Of a DNA stretch of 64,000 nucleotides, positions 48,888 to 59,496 are shown one piece after another. The stretch covers positions 62,001 through 126,000 of the forward strand of contig FONU01000011.1 of NCBI GenBank assembly GCA_900112995.1. Reading direction: 5' to 3'. Under the pieces are notes generated by a model that did not search any database, was not told the DNA's origin, and saw only the letters and a program-made list of their open reading frames with translations. Position 1 is the first letter of the stretch, and each line of letters begins with the position of its first letter. A program made the position numbers and the translations under genes. Source of the DNA: [Lactobacillus] rogosae (GTDB taxonomy: Bacteria; Bacillota; Clostridia; Lachnospirales; Lachnospiraceae).

Positions 48888-50162
48888 ATGAAGGTTTTAG
48901 TTGTAGGCAGCGGTGGACGTGAGCACGCCATATGCTGGAAGATAAGCCAGAGCCCTAAGGTTGATAAGATATATTGTGCACCTGGTAATGCAGGTATTGC
49001 TGAGGTTGCGGAATGTGTTGATATTAAAGCTATGGAATTTGATAAGCTTGTTGCATTTGCTAAGGAAAATGCAATCGACCTTACTGTAATTGGTATGGAT
49101 GATCCACTTGTTGGCGGTATTGTTGATGCATTTGAGGCAGAAGGTTTAAGGGTATTCGGACCTAGAAAGAACGCAGCTATACTTGAAGGTTCAAAGGCAT
49201 TTTCTAAGGACCTTATGAAGAAATACAATATACCAACAGCAGCATATGAGACATTCACATCTGCTGATGAAGCTAAGAAGTATCTTGAAACAGCTAAGTA
49301 TCCTATCGTTCTTAAGGCTGACGGTCTTGCACTTGGAAAGGGCGTTCTTATATGTGAAGACAAGCAGATGGCACTTGATGGTGTAGATGAGCTTATGCTT
49401 GACAAGAAGTTCGGTTCAGCAGGTAATACAATTGTAGTAGAAGAATTTATGACAGGACGTGAAGTTTCAGTTCTTTCATTTGTTGATGGTAATACTATAA
49501 AGATAATGTCTTCTGCACAGGATCATAAGAGAGCCAAGGACGGAGATCAGGGGCTTAATACAGGTGGTATGGGTAACTTCTCACCATCACCATTTTATAC
49601 TAAGGAAGTTGATGATTTCTGCAAGGCACACATATATCAGGCAACAGTTGATGCGATGAAGGCAGAGGGAAGACCATTTAAGGGTGTTATATTCTTTGGA
49701 CTTATGCTTACACCAGAAGGTCCTAAGGTACTTGAATATAATGCAAGATTTGGTGATCCTGAAGCACAGGTTGTTCTTCCAAGAATGGAGAATGATATAA
49801 TTGATGTATTTGAAGCGTGCATAGACGGAACATTAGATAAGATAGATCTTAAGTTTACTGATAATGCGTGTGTATGCGTAGTTCTTGCATCAGACGGTTA
49901 CCCACTTGAGTACAAGAAGGGCTTTGAGATAACAGGTATGGAGAATTTCAAGGGTAAAGATTCATACTTTTTATTCCACGCTGGTACTAAGTTCAACGAA
50001 GAAGGCAAGGTTGTTACTAATGGTGGACGAGTTCTTGGCGTAACAGCATTAGGTGAGGATTTAAAGAAAGCCCGTGCTAATGCTTATGAAGCGACAGAAT
50101 GGGTTAATTTTGATAATAAATATATGCGTCACGATATAGGTAAAGCTATAGACGAAGCATAA
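48888..50162 (+). CDS. purD: phosphoribosylamine-glycine ligase
   Basis: 424 residues, ATP-grasp ligase making GAR. MKVLVVGSGGREHAI is the N-terminal motif; KADGLALGKGV binds ATP, and VLEYNARFGDPE is the metal-binding core. TTGGAGGAAGAAC precedes the ATG at 48888. It ends the purine run at a strong terminator. Confidence 0.97.
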   Translation: MKVLVVGSGGREHAICWKISQSPKVDKIYCAPGNAGIAEVAECVDIKAMEFDKLVAFAKENAIDLTVIGMDDPLVGGIVDAFEAEGLRVFGPRKNAAILEGSKAFSKDLMKKYNIPTAAYETFTSADEAKKYLETAKYPIVLKADGLALGKGVLICEDKQMALDGVDELMLDKKFGSAGNTIVVEEFMTGREVSVLSFVDGNTIKIMSSAQDHKRAKDGDQGLNTGGMGNFSPSPFYTKEVDDFCKAHIYQATVDAMKAEGRPFKGVIFFGLMLTPEGPKVLEYNARFGDPEAQVVLPRMENDIIDVFEACIDGTLDKIDLKFTDNACVCVVLASDGYPLEYKKGFEITGMENFKGKDSYFLFHAGTKFNEEGKVVTNGGRVLGVTALGEDLKKARANAYEATEWVNFDNKYMRHDIGKAIDEA

Positions 50163-50184
50163 TTGTTAATTGAATGTGTTTAAG

Positions 50185-50220
50185 TAACTCCCGCCACATA
50201 TAATGGTGGGAGTTATTGTG
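50185..50220 (+). terminator. intrinsic terminator after purD
   Basis: TAACTCCCGCCA and TGGTGGGAGTTA, 12 bp with one G-T pair possible, then TTGTG. Confidence 0.85.
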
Positions 50221-50249
50221 TAATAATTGTAATAATGGAGGACAATGGA

Positions 50250-51515
50250 ATGAAGATTACATCTGTAAAAGGTACTAATGATTATCTTCCTAATGAAGTA
50301 GAGATAAGAGATTATCTCCAGAATGAAATATTAAAAGTATATGTAGAGAATGGTTTTGAACATATAACAACTCCGGTTATTGAAGATATTGAAAATCTTG
50401 ATAAGAGTGATGGTGGAGAAAACCTTAATCTTATATTTAAGATTATGAAGAGAGGCGACAAGCTTGACAAGGCACTTGCAAGCGGAGTTACTTCACAGAA
50501 TGAAAATGTTCTTGCAGATATGGGCTTAAGATATGACCTTACACTTCCTTTAAGCAGATATTTTGCTAATAATAAGGATAAGCTTACACTTCCAATGAAG
50601 TGTATACAGATGGACAGAGTGTACAGGGCAGAACGTCCACAGAAGGGCAGATTAAGAGAATTCGTACAGTGTGATATAGATATTATAGGTTCTGACTCAA
50701 GAGATTCAGAGGTTGAGCTTATACTTATAACAACTAAGGCACTTAAAGCTATAGGAATGAAGAACTTTAAGGTTAAAGTTAATGACAGACGACTTTTAAG
50801 AGCATTTCTTATGGACTGCGGATTTGAAGAAAGCCAGCTTGACAGTGTATGTATAACATTTGATAAGATGGATAAAGTTGGTCTTGAGGGCGTTAAGAAG
50901 GAACTTGAGGAGAAGGAATTCGCAGAAGCAGCTATAGCCAAGTTTACAGGATTTCTTGCAAATGTAAGCAATCCACAGGAGATTTCTTTAGAGTCAGTTA
51001 AAGATATTCTTGTAGATAAAGCACCAGCAGAAAGCCTCGAATATATTATGAAGTCAGTTAATGAGCTTTGTAATGGTGAGTTCGATGTTGTATTCGACCT
51101 TTCATTAGTAAGAGGACAGGGATACTACACAGGAACAGTATTTGAAGTTGAAAGCATTGACTTTAAGGGTGCTATTGCAGGTGGTGGAAGATATGATAAC
51201 CTTATTGGCAAGTTCTTAGGACAGCAGGTAAGTGCAGTAGGATTTTCTATCGGATTTGAGAGAATATTCTCTATACTTATGGAACACGGAATTGACCTTC
51301 CTAATAAGGGCAATAAGATAGCAGTAATGTATGATGAGGGCGAGCTTACAGCAGCTTATAAGCTTGCAGAAAAGTACAGGGCAGAAGGCAAGATATGTTC
51401 GCTTTATGTTAAGCCAAAGAAGATGGGCAAGTTCTTAGGAAAGCTTGAAGAAAGAGGTTATGCAGGCTTTATTAATGTGAGTAATGATGACGGGATAAGT
51501 TATTTTGAGAACTAA
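50250..51515 (+). CDS. hisS: histidyl-tRNA synthetase
   Basis: 421-residue class II synthetase. Motif 2 lies in MDRVYRAERPQKGRLREF, RYDLTLPLSRY precedes it, the histidine-specific motif reads LVRGQGYYTGTVFEV, and motif 3 is near VGFSIGFERIF. The anticodon domain is about 90 residues. The ATG at 50250 is 7 bp after GGAGGA; an ATG at 50235 is part of the ribosome site. The RNA-binding motifs and normal length favour HisS over the paralogue HisZ. Confidence 0.93.
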   Translation: MKITSVKGTNDYLPNEVEIRDYLQNEILKVYVENGFEHITTPVIEDIENLDKSDGGENLNLIFKIMKRGDKLDKALASGVTSQNENVLADMGLRYDLTLPLSRYFANNKDKLTLPMKCIQMDRVYRAERPQKGRLREFVQCDIDIIGSDSRDSEVELILITTKALKAIGMKNFKVKVNDRRLLRAFLMDCGFEESQLDSVCITFDKMDKVGLEGVKKELEEKEFAEAAIAKFTGFLANVSNPQEISLESVKDILVDKAPAESLEYIMKSVNELCNGEFDVVFDLSLVRGQGYYTGTVFEVESIDFKGAIAGGGRYDNLIGKFLGQQVSAVGFSIGFERIFSILMEHGIDLPNKGNKIAVMYDEGELTAAYKLAEKYRAEGKICSLYVKPKKMGKFLGKLEERGYAGFINVSNDDGISYFEN

Positions 51516-51527
51516 TAATTAAAATAG

Positions 51528-51577
51528 AACTTCGGGTAATCTATGAACAAACTGGATATAGATTACCCGAAGTTTTT
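51528..51577 (+). terminator. intrinsic terminator after hisS
   Basis: A 17-bp perfect stem: AACTTCGGGTAATCTAT with ATAGATTACCCGAAGTT, then TTT. A second hairpin (ACGTCTGTA/TACAGACG, 51582-51610) follows and may serve the convergent gene. Confidence 0.93.
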
Positions 51578-51661
51578 ACATACGTCTGTATAGAAAGAGT
51601 GTTACAGACGGCTGTGTCTGATGTAAAAAGTTTATCTGAAAGACTTAAATGCCTTACGCAG

Positions 51662-52135
51662 TTAGTTCCTTGCCTTGGCAAGTGCACTGTCTATAGCTGA
51701 TAACAGCATAGTTGCTGTATATTTACTGCTTGCATTGTAGGTGATATTATCTGTTGAGCCGTTGTTGATAACGGCGGTCTTTATCTCATCAAATGAAGAA
51801 TTAAGCATAGGATACATAGTCTGCACGGACTCTGAAAGATTAACCATTTCGATATTGTTGATATTGTCGGAGTCAACTGTAACCTGAATATCTATAGGAG
51901 TACCATTAAGAAGTATTGAGGAAGTGTATACACCTGGTGAATATGTAGGACAAGATGTATTCTTTTTTACTGTGTCAGTGCTGGTGCTTATATTAACACC
52001 TGTACTTTTGGCAGCATCTGAACTGCTTCCGCCAAATATAAATATTGCCGCTAATATAATAAGAGCAGCAATTACGCATACCATAATTATCAGTTTCTTA
52101 AGTGGAATTACCACAATCCTGGTTGAACCGCTCAT
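51662..52135 (-). CDS. membrane-anchored secreted protein, FMN-binding-like domain
   Basis: 157 residues. A single span at about 14-34 with basic residues before it, a Ser/Thr-rich stretch, then a domain of about 90 residues starting SPGVYTSSILLNGTPIDIQVTV, whose layout resembles FMN-binding domains of RnfG/NqrC type (PGxY start). The flavin-linking Thr motif is not clear, so the assignment is tentative. GAGGGGG precedes the ATG. Single gene, divergent from addB. Confidence 0.55.
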   Translation of the reverse strand: MSGSTRIVVIPLKKLIIMVCVIAALIILAAIFIFGGSSSDAAKSTGVNISTSTDTVKKNTSCPTYSPGVYTSSILLNGTPIDIQVTVDSDNINNIEMVNLSESVQTMYPMLNSSFDEIKTAVINNGSTDNITYNASSKYTATMLLSAIDSALAKARN

Positions 52136-52264
52136 ATATCCCCCTCATATAACACACATTTATTTTGATAAAATATATGAGCATTCATATATAAATAGAA
52201 CTTATATATGGTATACTTAAATGAGTTTCATTGAATAAAAATGTGCACGGAAATGAGGATTATT

Positions 52265-55200
52265 ATGTCATTACAACTTATACTTGGAGGATCGGGTGCT
52301 GGCAAGTCAACATATTTATATAGTTCAATAATAGAGGAGTCGATTAACAATCCAGACACAGATTATATAATTATCGTGCCAGAGCAGTACACTATGGCAA
52401 CACAGAAGCGTGTAGTTGAGCTTCACCCACGAAAGGGAATTCTTAATATAGATGTCATAAGCTTTGAAAGGCTTGCTTATAGAGTATTTGAGGAGGTCGG
52501 GGCTTCTGACTATCCGGTTCTTGATGATACAGGAAAGAATCTTATAGTAAGAAGAATATTAGAACAGCACAAGAAAGAACTTCGATTCTTTAGTGGTAAT
52601 ATATCCAATACCGGATTTGTGGCTGAGATGAAATCAGTCATATCAGAGATGTTACAGTATGATATAACTGTTGATAAGATAGATGAAATTAATAAAACTG
52701 TTGATAATAACAGTCTGCTTGGAATGAAATTAAGTGACATTAATGTTGTTTATAGTGGATTTAGGAATTTTATAAAAGATAATTACATTACATCAGAGGA
52801 GATACTTGATCTTCTGTGCAGGAAAGTGCAGGAGTCAGAAAAGCTTAAAGACAGTGTGATAGCACTTGATGGCTTTACTGGTTTTACGCCTGTACAGTAC
52901 AGGCTTATTGGTCTGCTTCTTGATATATGCACGGATATTAAGGTGGTACTGACTATAGATACAAGTGAGAAGGTTAATGTCAATGAGGGCATTGAGAACC
53001 TTTTCTATATGACTAAGGATACAGTGGCACATTTGTATAAGATATGTGATGAACAGCATATTAATATAGAAAATGCTGTGATGATTGATGATGATAATAT
53101 ATCACGTTTTAAGTCGTCAAAGGAGCTTGCATTTCTTGAAAAGAATATATTCAGGGCTGGAAGCAGGCATTATAATGGTGAAGTAAATGATATAGCTTTG
53201 TATGCAGGGACAACGCCGAAGGACGAATTGCAGTATATAACAGGAAAGATACTTGAGCTTACACGTCTGTCAGGCTACAGATACAGTGATATAGCGGTTG
53301 TTACAGGTGATATTGGTGTGTATGGAAAGCTTGCCGCTAATATATTTTCCCAGAATGAAATACCATTTTTCTTAGACCAGAAACGTCATATAACAGATAA
53401 CTGCTTAGTGGAAATGATTACCGCAGTACTTGATATTATCGAGAAGAATTATGCCTATGACAGTATGTTCAGATATCTAAGAACAGGATTTACCCAACTT
53501 ACAAGAGATGAGATAGATATTCTTGATAATTATTGTCTTGCGGTTGGCATAAAGGGCAGGAAGCAGTGGAACAATGAATGGATAAGAAAGTTCAGGACAG
53601 GAAGGGAAGATACAGACCTTGGACTTCTTAACAGATTAAGACGCGAAGTCATTACTCCAATAGATGTTCTTCACAAAGATATTAAGGAGGCAGATGGAAA
53701 TGTAGCTGCCATTACCAGGGCTTTATATGAATTCATAGCAGGACTTGATTGTGAAAGAAAGCTGTCATCTATAGATGTGGATAGTGAAGAATATGGACAG
53801 ATATATAAGAAGATAATAGAACTATTAGATAAGATAGTTGAATTATTAGGCAGTGAGAAGGTTACATTAAAAGAATACAATCATATTATAGCATCTGGAT
53901 TGGAGGAGATTAAGATAGGACTTATACCTCCGGCTAACGACTGCGTTGTAATAGGTGATATTGAGAGAACAAGACTTGATAATATAAAGGTAATGTTCTT
54001 TGCGGGCGTTAATGATGGGTATGTTCCAAAAAAAAGCGACAACAGAAGCGTTCTTTCAGAAACAGACAGGGACAGGCTTAAGGGTATGGACGTATCATTA
54101 TCAATGTCAGTCAGGGAAAAAGCGTTTATTCAGAGATTTTATTTATACCTTATTATGACAAAGACATCAGAAAAGCTTTATATAACTTATGCACGCAATG
54201 GCATGGATATGAAAGCGGTTCTTCCTTCTTACATAATAAGAATGATTAAGAAAATGTTTCCGCTTGTTAAAGAGTACGCAAGAGAGGATACATTTGCAGA
54301 ACACGCATATATACGAATTCCAAAAGCAGACATTGTATGGAGCGAGGTCAATCTTAATAAAGTGCTTGCAGAGGGAATTGCACTTGAATTATATGGAAGG
54401 GAGCTTACAGGAAGCGTAACATCATTTGAACAGTTCGCTTCGTGCCAGTTCGCATATTTCTGCCAGTATGGACTTGGGCTTAAAGAGAGGGAAGAATATC
54501 AGTTTGCGGTTAATGACTTTGGTACAATTCTTCACGCTGTAATTGAAGATGTGTCAAAAAATATAAAGCAGAACAATAAATCCTTCGTGCTTTTAAGTGA
54601 TGAGGAAAGAAGCCAGATGGTATCAGAGAGTATCAATGCAATAGCTGAGAATTATGGCAATACGATACTTAAGGACTCAAGCCGTAATGAGTATCTTATA
54701 CAGAGAATGAAGAATTACGCTGACAGGACACTGTGGGCAATTGGAAAGCAGCTTGCTGACGGAATATTCAGGCCAGATGCATTTGAGAAGGGATTTCTTA
54801 CACAGATAGAAGAACTTCCGCACGATGTACTATTTTATATGAAGGGCAAGATAGACCGGATAGATGTGTGCGAGGATGACGAAAATTTATATGTCAAAGT
54901 CGTGGATTACAAGACAGGACAGTCAGATTTTAATCTTTTAAAGACATATTATGGCTTGAAAATCCAGCTCCTTACATATATGAGGGAAGCAATGATATAT
55001 GAAAAGAAGAAATATGGTGACAAGAATATAATTCCAGCAGGGCTTTTATATTATAATATTCAGGACCCGATAGTTGAGGCGAAGAAAGATGATGACGAGG
55101 TCGAGGCACTTATAAGAAAAGAATTAAGAATGAAGGGCGTTGTTAATTCTAATAAGAATATTATAAGTATGATGGATTCAACAGAGGGTTCATCTGTTAA

Positions 55201-55600
55201 TATTCCTGTCAGTTACAATAAATCTGGTGAACTTGATATGCGATACAGCAGGGTTATGACAACTGATGAGTTCGATAAGCTTGGTGAATATGTTGATAAA
55301 GAAAATGTCAATAACGCAGGAAAGATACTTAATGGAAGCATTAATATCAATCCGTATATTAAGGGTAATGAGAACAGTTGTACTTATTGTCAGTATAACA
55401 GTGTGTGTGGATTTAGCACAGATATGCCGGGTACAAGTTATCGAAGACTTTCCAATTTAAGCAAAGAAGATATATGGAAATTAATAGATGAGAATAACAG
55501 CGGTGAAGCGTACAGCAGTAGTAAAGAGCATAACAGTACAGAAAAGTATAACGATAGTGAAGAATATAACAAAGAAACTGACAGTAATTCAGAGGTGTAA
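52265..55600 (+). CDS. addB: AddB subunit of the AddAB helicase-nuclease
   Basis: 1111 residues. It acts with AddA to resect double-strand breaks for RecA loading. Walker A is LGGSGAGKSTYLY at the N terminus. The nuclease motif VVDYKTGQSDF lies near residue 880, and the Fe-S cysteines are one in EQFASCQFAYF and three in CTYCQYNSVCGF near residue 1045. The tail (about 40 residues, Ser/Asn/Glu/Tyr-rich) is low-complexity. ATGAGGATTATT sets the ATG at 52265. The stop overlaps the addA start. Confidence 0.95.
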   Translation: MSLQLILGGSGAGKSTYLYSSIIEESINNPDTDYIIIVPEQYTMATQKRVVELHPRKGILNIDVISFERLAYRVFEEVGASDYPVLDDTGKNLIVRRILEQHKKELRFFSGNISNTGFVAEMKSVISEMLQYDITVDKIDEINKTVDNNSLLGMKLSDINVVYSGFRNFIKDNYITSEEILDLLCRKVQESEKLKDSVIALDGFTGFTPVQYRLIGLLLDICTDIKVVLTIDTSEKVNVNEGIENLFYMTKDTVAHLYKICDEQHINIENAVMIDDDNISRFKSSKELAFLEKNIFRAGSRHYNGEVNDIALYAGTTPKDELQYITGKILELTRLSGYRYSDIAVVTGDIGVYGKLAANIFSQNEIPFFLDQKRHITDNCLVEMITAVLDIIEKNYAYDSMFRYLRTGFTQLTRDEIDILDNYCLAVGIKGRKQWNNEWIRKFRTGREDTDLGLLNRLRREVITPIDVLHKDIKEADGNVAAITRALYEFIAGLDCERKLSSIDVDSEEYGQIYKKIIELLDKIVELLGSEKVTLKEYNHIIASGLEEIKIGLIPPANDCVVIGDIERTRLDNIKVMFFAGVNDGYVPKKSDNRSVLSETDRDRLKGMDVSLSMSVREKAFIQRFYLYLIMTKTSEKLYITYARNGMDMKAVLPSYIIRMIKKMFPLVKEYAREDTFAEHAYIRIPKADIVWSEVNLNKVLAEGIALELYGRELTGSVTSFEQFASCQFAYFCQYGLGLKEREEYQFAVNDFGTILHAVIEDVSKNIKQNNKSFVLLSDEERSQMVSESINAIAENYGNTILKDSSRNEYLIQRMKNYADRTLWAIGKQLADGIFRPDAFEKGFLTQIEELPHDVLFYMKGKIDRIDVCEDDENLYVKVVDYKTGQSDFNLLKTYYGLKIQLLTYMREAMIYEKKKYGDKNIIPAGLLYYNIQDPIVEAKKDDDEVEALIRKELRMKGVVNSNKNIISMMDSTEGSSVNIPVSYNKSGELDMRYSRVMTTDEFDKLGEYVDKENVNNAGKILNGSININPYIKGNENSCTYCQYNSVCGFSTDMPGTSYRRLSNLSKEDIWKLIDENNSGEAYSSSKEHNSTEKYNDSEEYNKETDSNSEV

Positions 55601-58600
55601 TGATGGCAAAGAAATGGACTGATGAACAGCTTAAGGCAATAGATACTAAGAACAGGAATATACTTGTGTCAGCCGCCGCAGGTTCAGGAAAGACAGCGGT
55701 TCTTGTTGAACGAATTATCAATATGATTACAGGTGAGAACAGCACGGATATAGACAGACTTGTTGTTGTTACATTTACCAAGGCCGCCGCGGCAGAGATG
55801 AAAGCAAGAATAAGAAACAGGCTTGATGATATGCTTGACAATAATGAGGCAGATACCAATCTTTTAAAGCAGATTGCACTTATTAACAATGCACATATAA
55901 CAACAATAGATAGTTTCTGTCTGTGGATAATAAAAAATCATTTTTCAGAGATTGAATTAGACCCCGGTTTCAGGGCGGCAGATAATGGAGAGATTACACT
56001 TCTTGAGAATGATGTAATGCAGGAGCTTCTTGAGGACTATTATACAGAGGCAGATGAGGATTTTATTAATCTTGTAGAGGCTTATGGAACAGGACGTAAT
56101 GACCAGAATATAGAAGAACTTATTAAGAAAATATATAATCTTGCACGAAGCAATCCATGGCCTTCTGAATGGTATAAGGAAACGCTTGATATGTATGAAG
56201 CACCAGATAATTCTAACAACAGGGCGATAGCTGACCTGTATGAAAGCATTATCAATTCGCTGAGTGATTACTGCCGCAAATATGAATATATGATTGAACT
56301 TTGCCAGCACGTAGACGGTCCGGTGTCATATCTTGATGCAATCAATTCAGATTATATGAATATCAAAAGAATACTTGAAGCACCAGACTTTGATGACCTT
56401 TCGGTAAGAATAAGAAAGACGGTATTTGACAGATTAAGCAATAAGAAAATGCCTGATGCGAGGGAAGATTTAAAAGAATATGTCAAGAATGAAAGAAATA
56501 ATTTCAAGAAATATATTAATTCCCTTATCAGTGGTGTGTTCACAGCAGATATTGATACATTAATTGAAGATGTGAAAGCTAATGCACCAATGATTGCTAT
56601 GATGGTAAAGCTTGCTAATGATTTTGCACAAAGAATGTCAGAACAGAAAAAAGACCGTGGAATAATAGATTTTAATGATATGGAACATCTTGCACTTGAT
56701 ATTCTTGTAAAGAATAATGCTGGTATTATTGAGTATACCAGGACAGCAGATGAACTTGCAGAGAGCTTTGATGAGATATTAATAGACGAGTATCAGGATT
56801 CCAACCAGTTACAGGAAGAAATACTTACTGCTGTATCAAGGCAGAGAATGTCCGATTATTTCAATAATGTATATATGGTTGGAGATGTTAAGCAGAGTAT
56901 ATATAAGTTCAGACTTGCGTGTCCTGAGTTATTTATGAGCAAGTATGATAATTATTCATCGCAGAATGATAACTGCAAAGATAAAGCACAATATAATGAC
57001 TGCGAAGATACATCATTTGGCGGTGGTGAGCAGAATATAAGTTCTTGTAAGATAGAATTACAGAAGAATTTCCGAAGCAGAAGTAATGTTCTTGATAGTA
57101 CCAATGATGTGTTCTTCCGTGTTATGAATAAGAATTTCTGCGGCATACAGTATGATGATAGGCAGCAGCTTAACTGTGGGTTAGATTATCCAGCGTGTGA
57201 GGATAAAAGAAACTTCGGGCAGGACAGTGAGAAAAGCACAGATATTGTGCTTGTTGATATGTCGGGTGATGAGGACGGCGATGGAATAAGGGCAGAGGCA
57301 AGATATGCCGCATTAAGAATAAGAGAACTTATGTCAGAAGATAATGCTTATTACGTGTATGATGCTGACCTTGAAGATTACAGGAGAATAAAATATGGTG
57401 ATATTGTTATTCTCACAAGAACGCTTACAGGCTGGGCAGATGTGCTTGTCAATGAACTGCTTGACTGCGGAGTGCCGGCTATGGCAGATACTGCACAGCA
57501 GTATTTTAAATTAAGGGAGATAAAGGTCCTTATAAGCCTGCTTACCTGCATAGACAATCCATTGCAGGATATACCTATGGCTTCTGTGCTTTTGTCATAC
57601 TTTGGAGGTTTTACGGAAGATGAATTATGCAAGATAAGAATATCAGGAAAGAAATATTCACAGAAGTTTCTTATCAGGCAGATGAAGAGCATAGCAGAGA
57701 ATGAGGACGAGGATTGCGATTATAAGAAATGCAGTGCATTTATTGATAAGCTTAATGTCTTAAGAGATAAATCCAGAATAATGACTATCTATGATTTGCT
57801 GTGGGAGATTGTATACAACACAGGTTATTATGATTACGCAGGAACTATGCCGGCAGGAGCTAAAAGACAATCTAATATAGATGTGCTTCTGGACAGGGCA
57901 TCTTCATTTGAGGGAACAAGCTACAGCGGACTTTTTAATTTCTTAAGATATATAGAAAGATTGCAGAAATACGACATAGATATAACCGACTCACAGGGTA
58001 TGGGAGATAACGGCGACTCTGTAAGGGTAATGAGCATACATAAGAGCAAAGGTCTTGAGTTTCCGGTTGTAATTGTAGCCGGACTTAACAAGCAGATTAA
58101 TAAAATGGATGCAAGAAGCAGGATTGTTATTGATAAAGAGCTGGGCATAGGTGCTGATTATGTTAATCTTGACCGCAAGACCAAGACATCTACTATTATA
58201 AAAGGGGCGATTGCAAGAAAGATTGTAAGAGATGGAATATCCGAGGAAGAAAGAGTTCTGTATGTTGCAATGACACGAGCAAGGGAAAAGCTTATTATGA
58301 TGGGAAATGTCACTGACACAGACAAGGCAATGACAGGCTGGAATTCAATTGCTGATGAGATTAGAATGTCTGGAATATATTCTTATGCTGACTGCGAGAA
58401 GATAGACAAGTTCGCAGATATGGTAATTCCAGTTGTACTTACTGGAAAGGAATACAATAAAGGAGAATTCAATATAAAGCTTATTGGTGTGGAAGAAATT
58501 AATTCTTTATTGAACAAATCGGACATTGACCAGACCGGAAGCCAAGCAACAGATGAAAGTCAGGTAGGCGAAAAAACAGCCTATGGAACTTCGCCTTTAA

Positions 58601-59364
58601 AGGAGCTTCCGCCATATATTAAAGACCCTGATGCAGACAGAAAAGTAAAAGTAACTGTCAGTGAGTTAAAGAAAATGCAGAATGAAGCAGATTACGAGCA
58701 AAATGCTTTTGCGGCAGACAGTATCAAAAAGGCTGCGGGCATTATGGAGGCAGAAAGAATTAAAGAAGCGGCTGGCGGTGTTAAAGAAGCAGACGGCGGG
58801 GCAGAATCTGAAGCTGCAGACGAATATATTCCAACAGTTCCTAAGTTTATAAGCAGTGAAGAAAAAGAGCTTGTAAGTAATGAACGTGGAACGGCATACC
58901 ACAGGGTTATGGAATGTCTGAATTATTCAAAAGCTGGAAGCACTGAGGATATAAAGAATGAAATTGACAGAATGGTAAGAGAAGAAAAGCTGTCATTAAA
59001 ACAAGCTGAATGCATAAAGCTTAAGGATATAGATACATTTGCAGGATCATCAATAGGTGAAAGAATTAAGCGTGCATATGCTTACGGCGGGGTGAAAAGG
59101 GAACAGCCATTTGTATTTGAATATGACAGACAGCTTGTACAGGGGGTCATTGACCTGTATTTTATTGAGGACGGACAGCTTGTTATAGTTGATTATAAGA
59201 CTGACCGGGTGTTAAGAGGCAGGGCAGGAGAGGACGAGCTTAGAAGAAGATATTCTATCCAGCTTGATTACTATGCTATGGCACTGTCACAGATAACAGG
59301 CTTAAAGGTTAAAGAAAAAGTAATATATTCCTTTGCACTGGGAAGAAGCTTAACTGTAGAGTAA
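55600..59364 (+). CDS. addA: AddA subunit of the AddAB helicase-nuclease
   Basis: 1254 residues, UvrD-type helicase with a C-terminal nuclease. SAAAGSGKTAVLVERI (Walker A), DEYQDSNQ (Walker B), KQSIYKFR, and VMSIHKSKGLEFP and VAMTRAREKL are helicase motifs; IVDYKTDRV near residue 1200 is the RecB-type nuclease core. Between about 980 and 1075 there is a long Glu/Ala/Lys-rich insertion not expected in the family. It overlaps addB by one base (TAATG); a second ATG at 55603 is equally usable. Confidence 0.95.
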   Translation: MMAKKWTDEQLKAIDTKNRNILVSAAAGSGKTAVLVERIINMITGENSTDIDRLVVVTFTKAAAAEMKARIRNRLDDMLDNNEADTNLLKQIALINNAHITTIDSFCLWIIKNHFSEIELDPGFRAADNGEITLLENDVMQELLEDYYTEADEDFINLVEAYGTGRNDQNIEELIKKIYNLARSNPWPSEWYKETLDMYEAPDNSNNRAIADLYESIINSLSDYCRKYEYMIELCQHVDGPVSYLDAINSDYMNIKRILEAPDFDDLSVRIRKTVFDRLSNKKMPDAREDLKEYVKNERNNFKKYINSLISGVFTADIDTLIEDVKANAPMIAMMVKLANDFAQRMSEQKKDRGIIDFNDMEHLALDILVKNNAGIIEYTRTADELAESFDEILIDEYQDSNQLQEEILTAVSRQRMSDYFNNVYMVGDVKQSIYKFRLACPELFMSKYDNYSSQNDNCKDKAQYNDCEDTSFGGGEQNISSCKIELQKNFRSRSNVLDSTNDVFFRVMNKNFCGIQYDDRQQLNCGLDYPACEDKRNFGQDSEKSTDIVLVDMSGDEDGDGIRAEARYAALRIRELMSEDNAYYVYDADLEDYRRIKYGDIVILTRTLTGWADVLVNELLDCGVPAMADTAQQYFKLREIKVLISLLTCIDNPLQDIPMASVLLSYFGGFTEDELCKIRISGKKYSQKFLIRQMKSIAENEDEDCDYKKCSAFIDKLNVLRDKSRIMTIYDLLWEIVYNTGYYDYAGTMPAGAKRQSNIDVLLDRASSFEGTSYSGLFNFLRYIERLQKYDIDITDSQGMGDNGDSVRVMSIHKSKGLEFPVVIVAGLNKQINKMDARSRIVIDKELGIGADYVNLDRKTKTSTIIKGAIARKIVRDGISEEERVLYVAMTRAREKLIMMGNVTDTDKAMTGWNSIADEIRMSGIYSYADCEKIDKFADMVIPVVLTGKEYNKGEFNIKLIGVEEINSLLNKSDIDQTGSQATDESQVGEKTAYGTSPLKELPPYIKDPDADRKVKVTVSELKKMQNEADYEQNAFAADSIKKAAGIMEAERIKEAAGGVKEADGGAESEAADEYIPTVPKFISSEEKELVSNERGTAYHRVMECLNYSKAGSTEDIKNEIDRMVREEKLSLKQAECIKLKDIDTFAGSSIGERIKRAYAYGGVKREQPFVFEYDRQLVQGVIDLYFIEDGQLVIVDYKTDRVLRGRAGEDELRRRYSIQLDYYAMALSQITGLKVKEKVIYSFALGRSLTVE

Positions 59365-59496
59365 TTATCTGGAATAGGTAATAGAATAAACTGAGTAGTT
59401 TATAAAATAGTCCGGCACTAAGTAGTTGAATTAAATTGATGGATACTATATACTAGATTAGTTAAAGTGTAAAATGATTTAAGAAATGGAGAAATT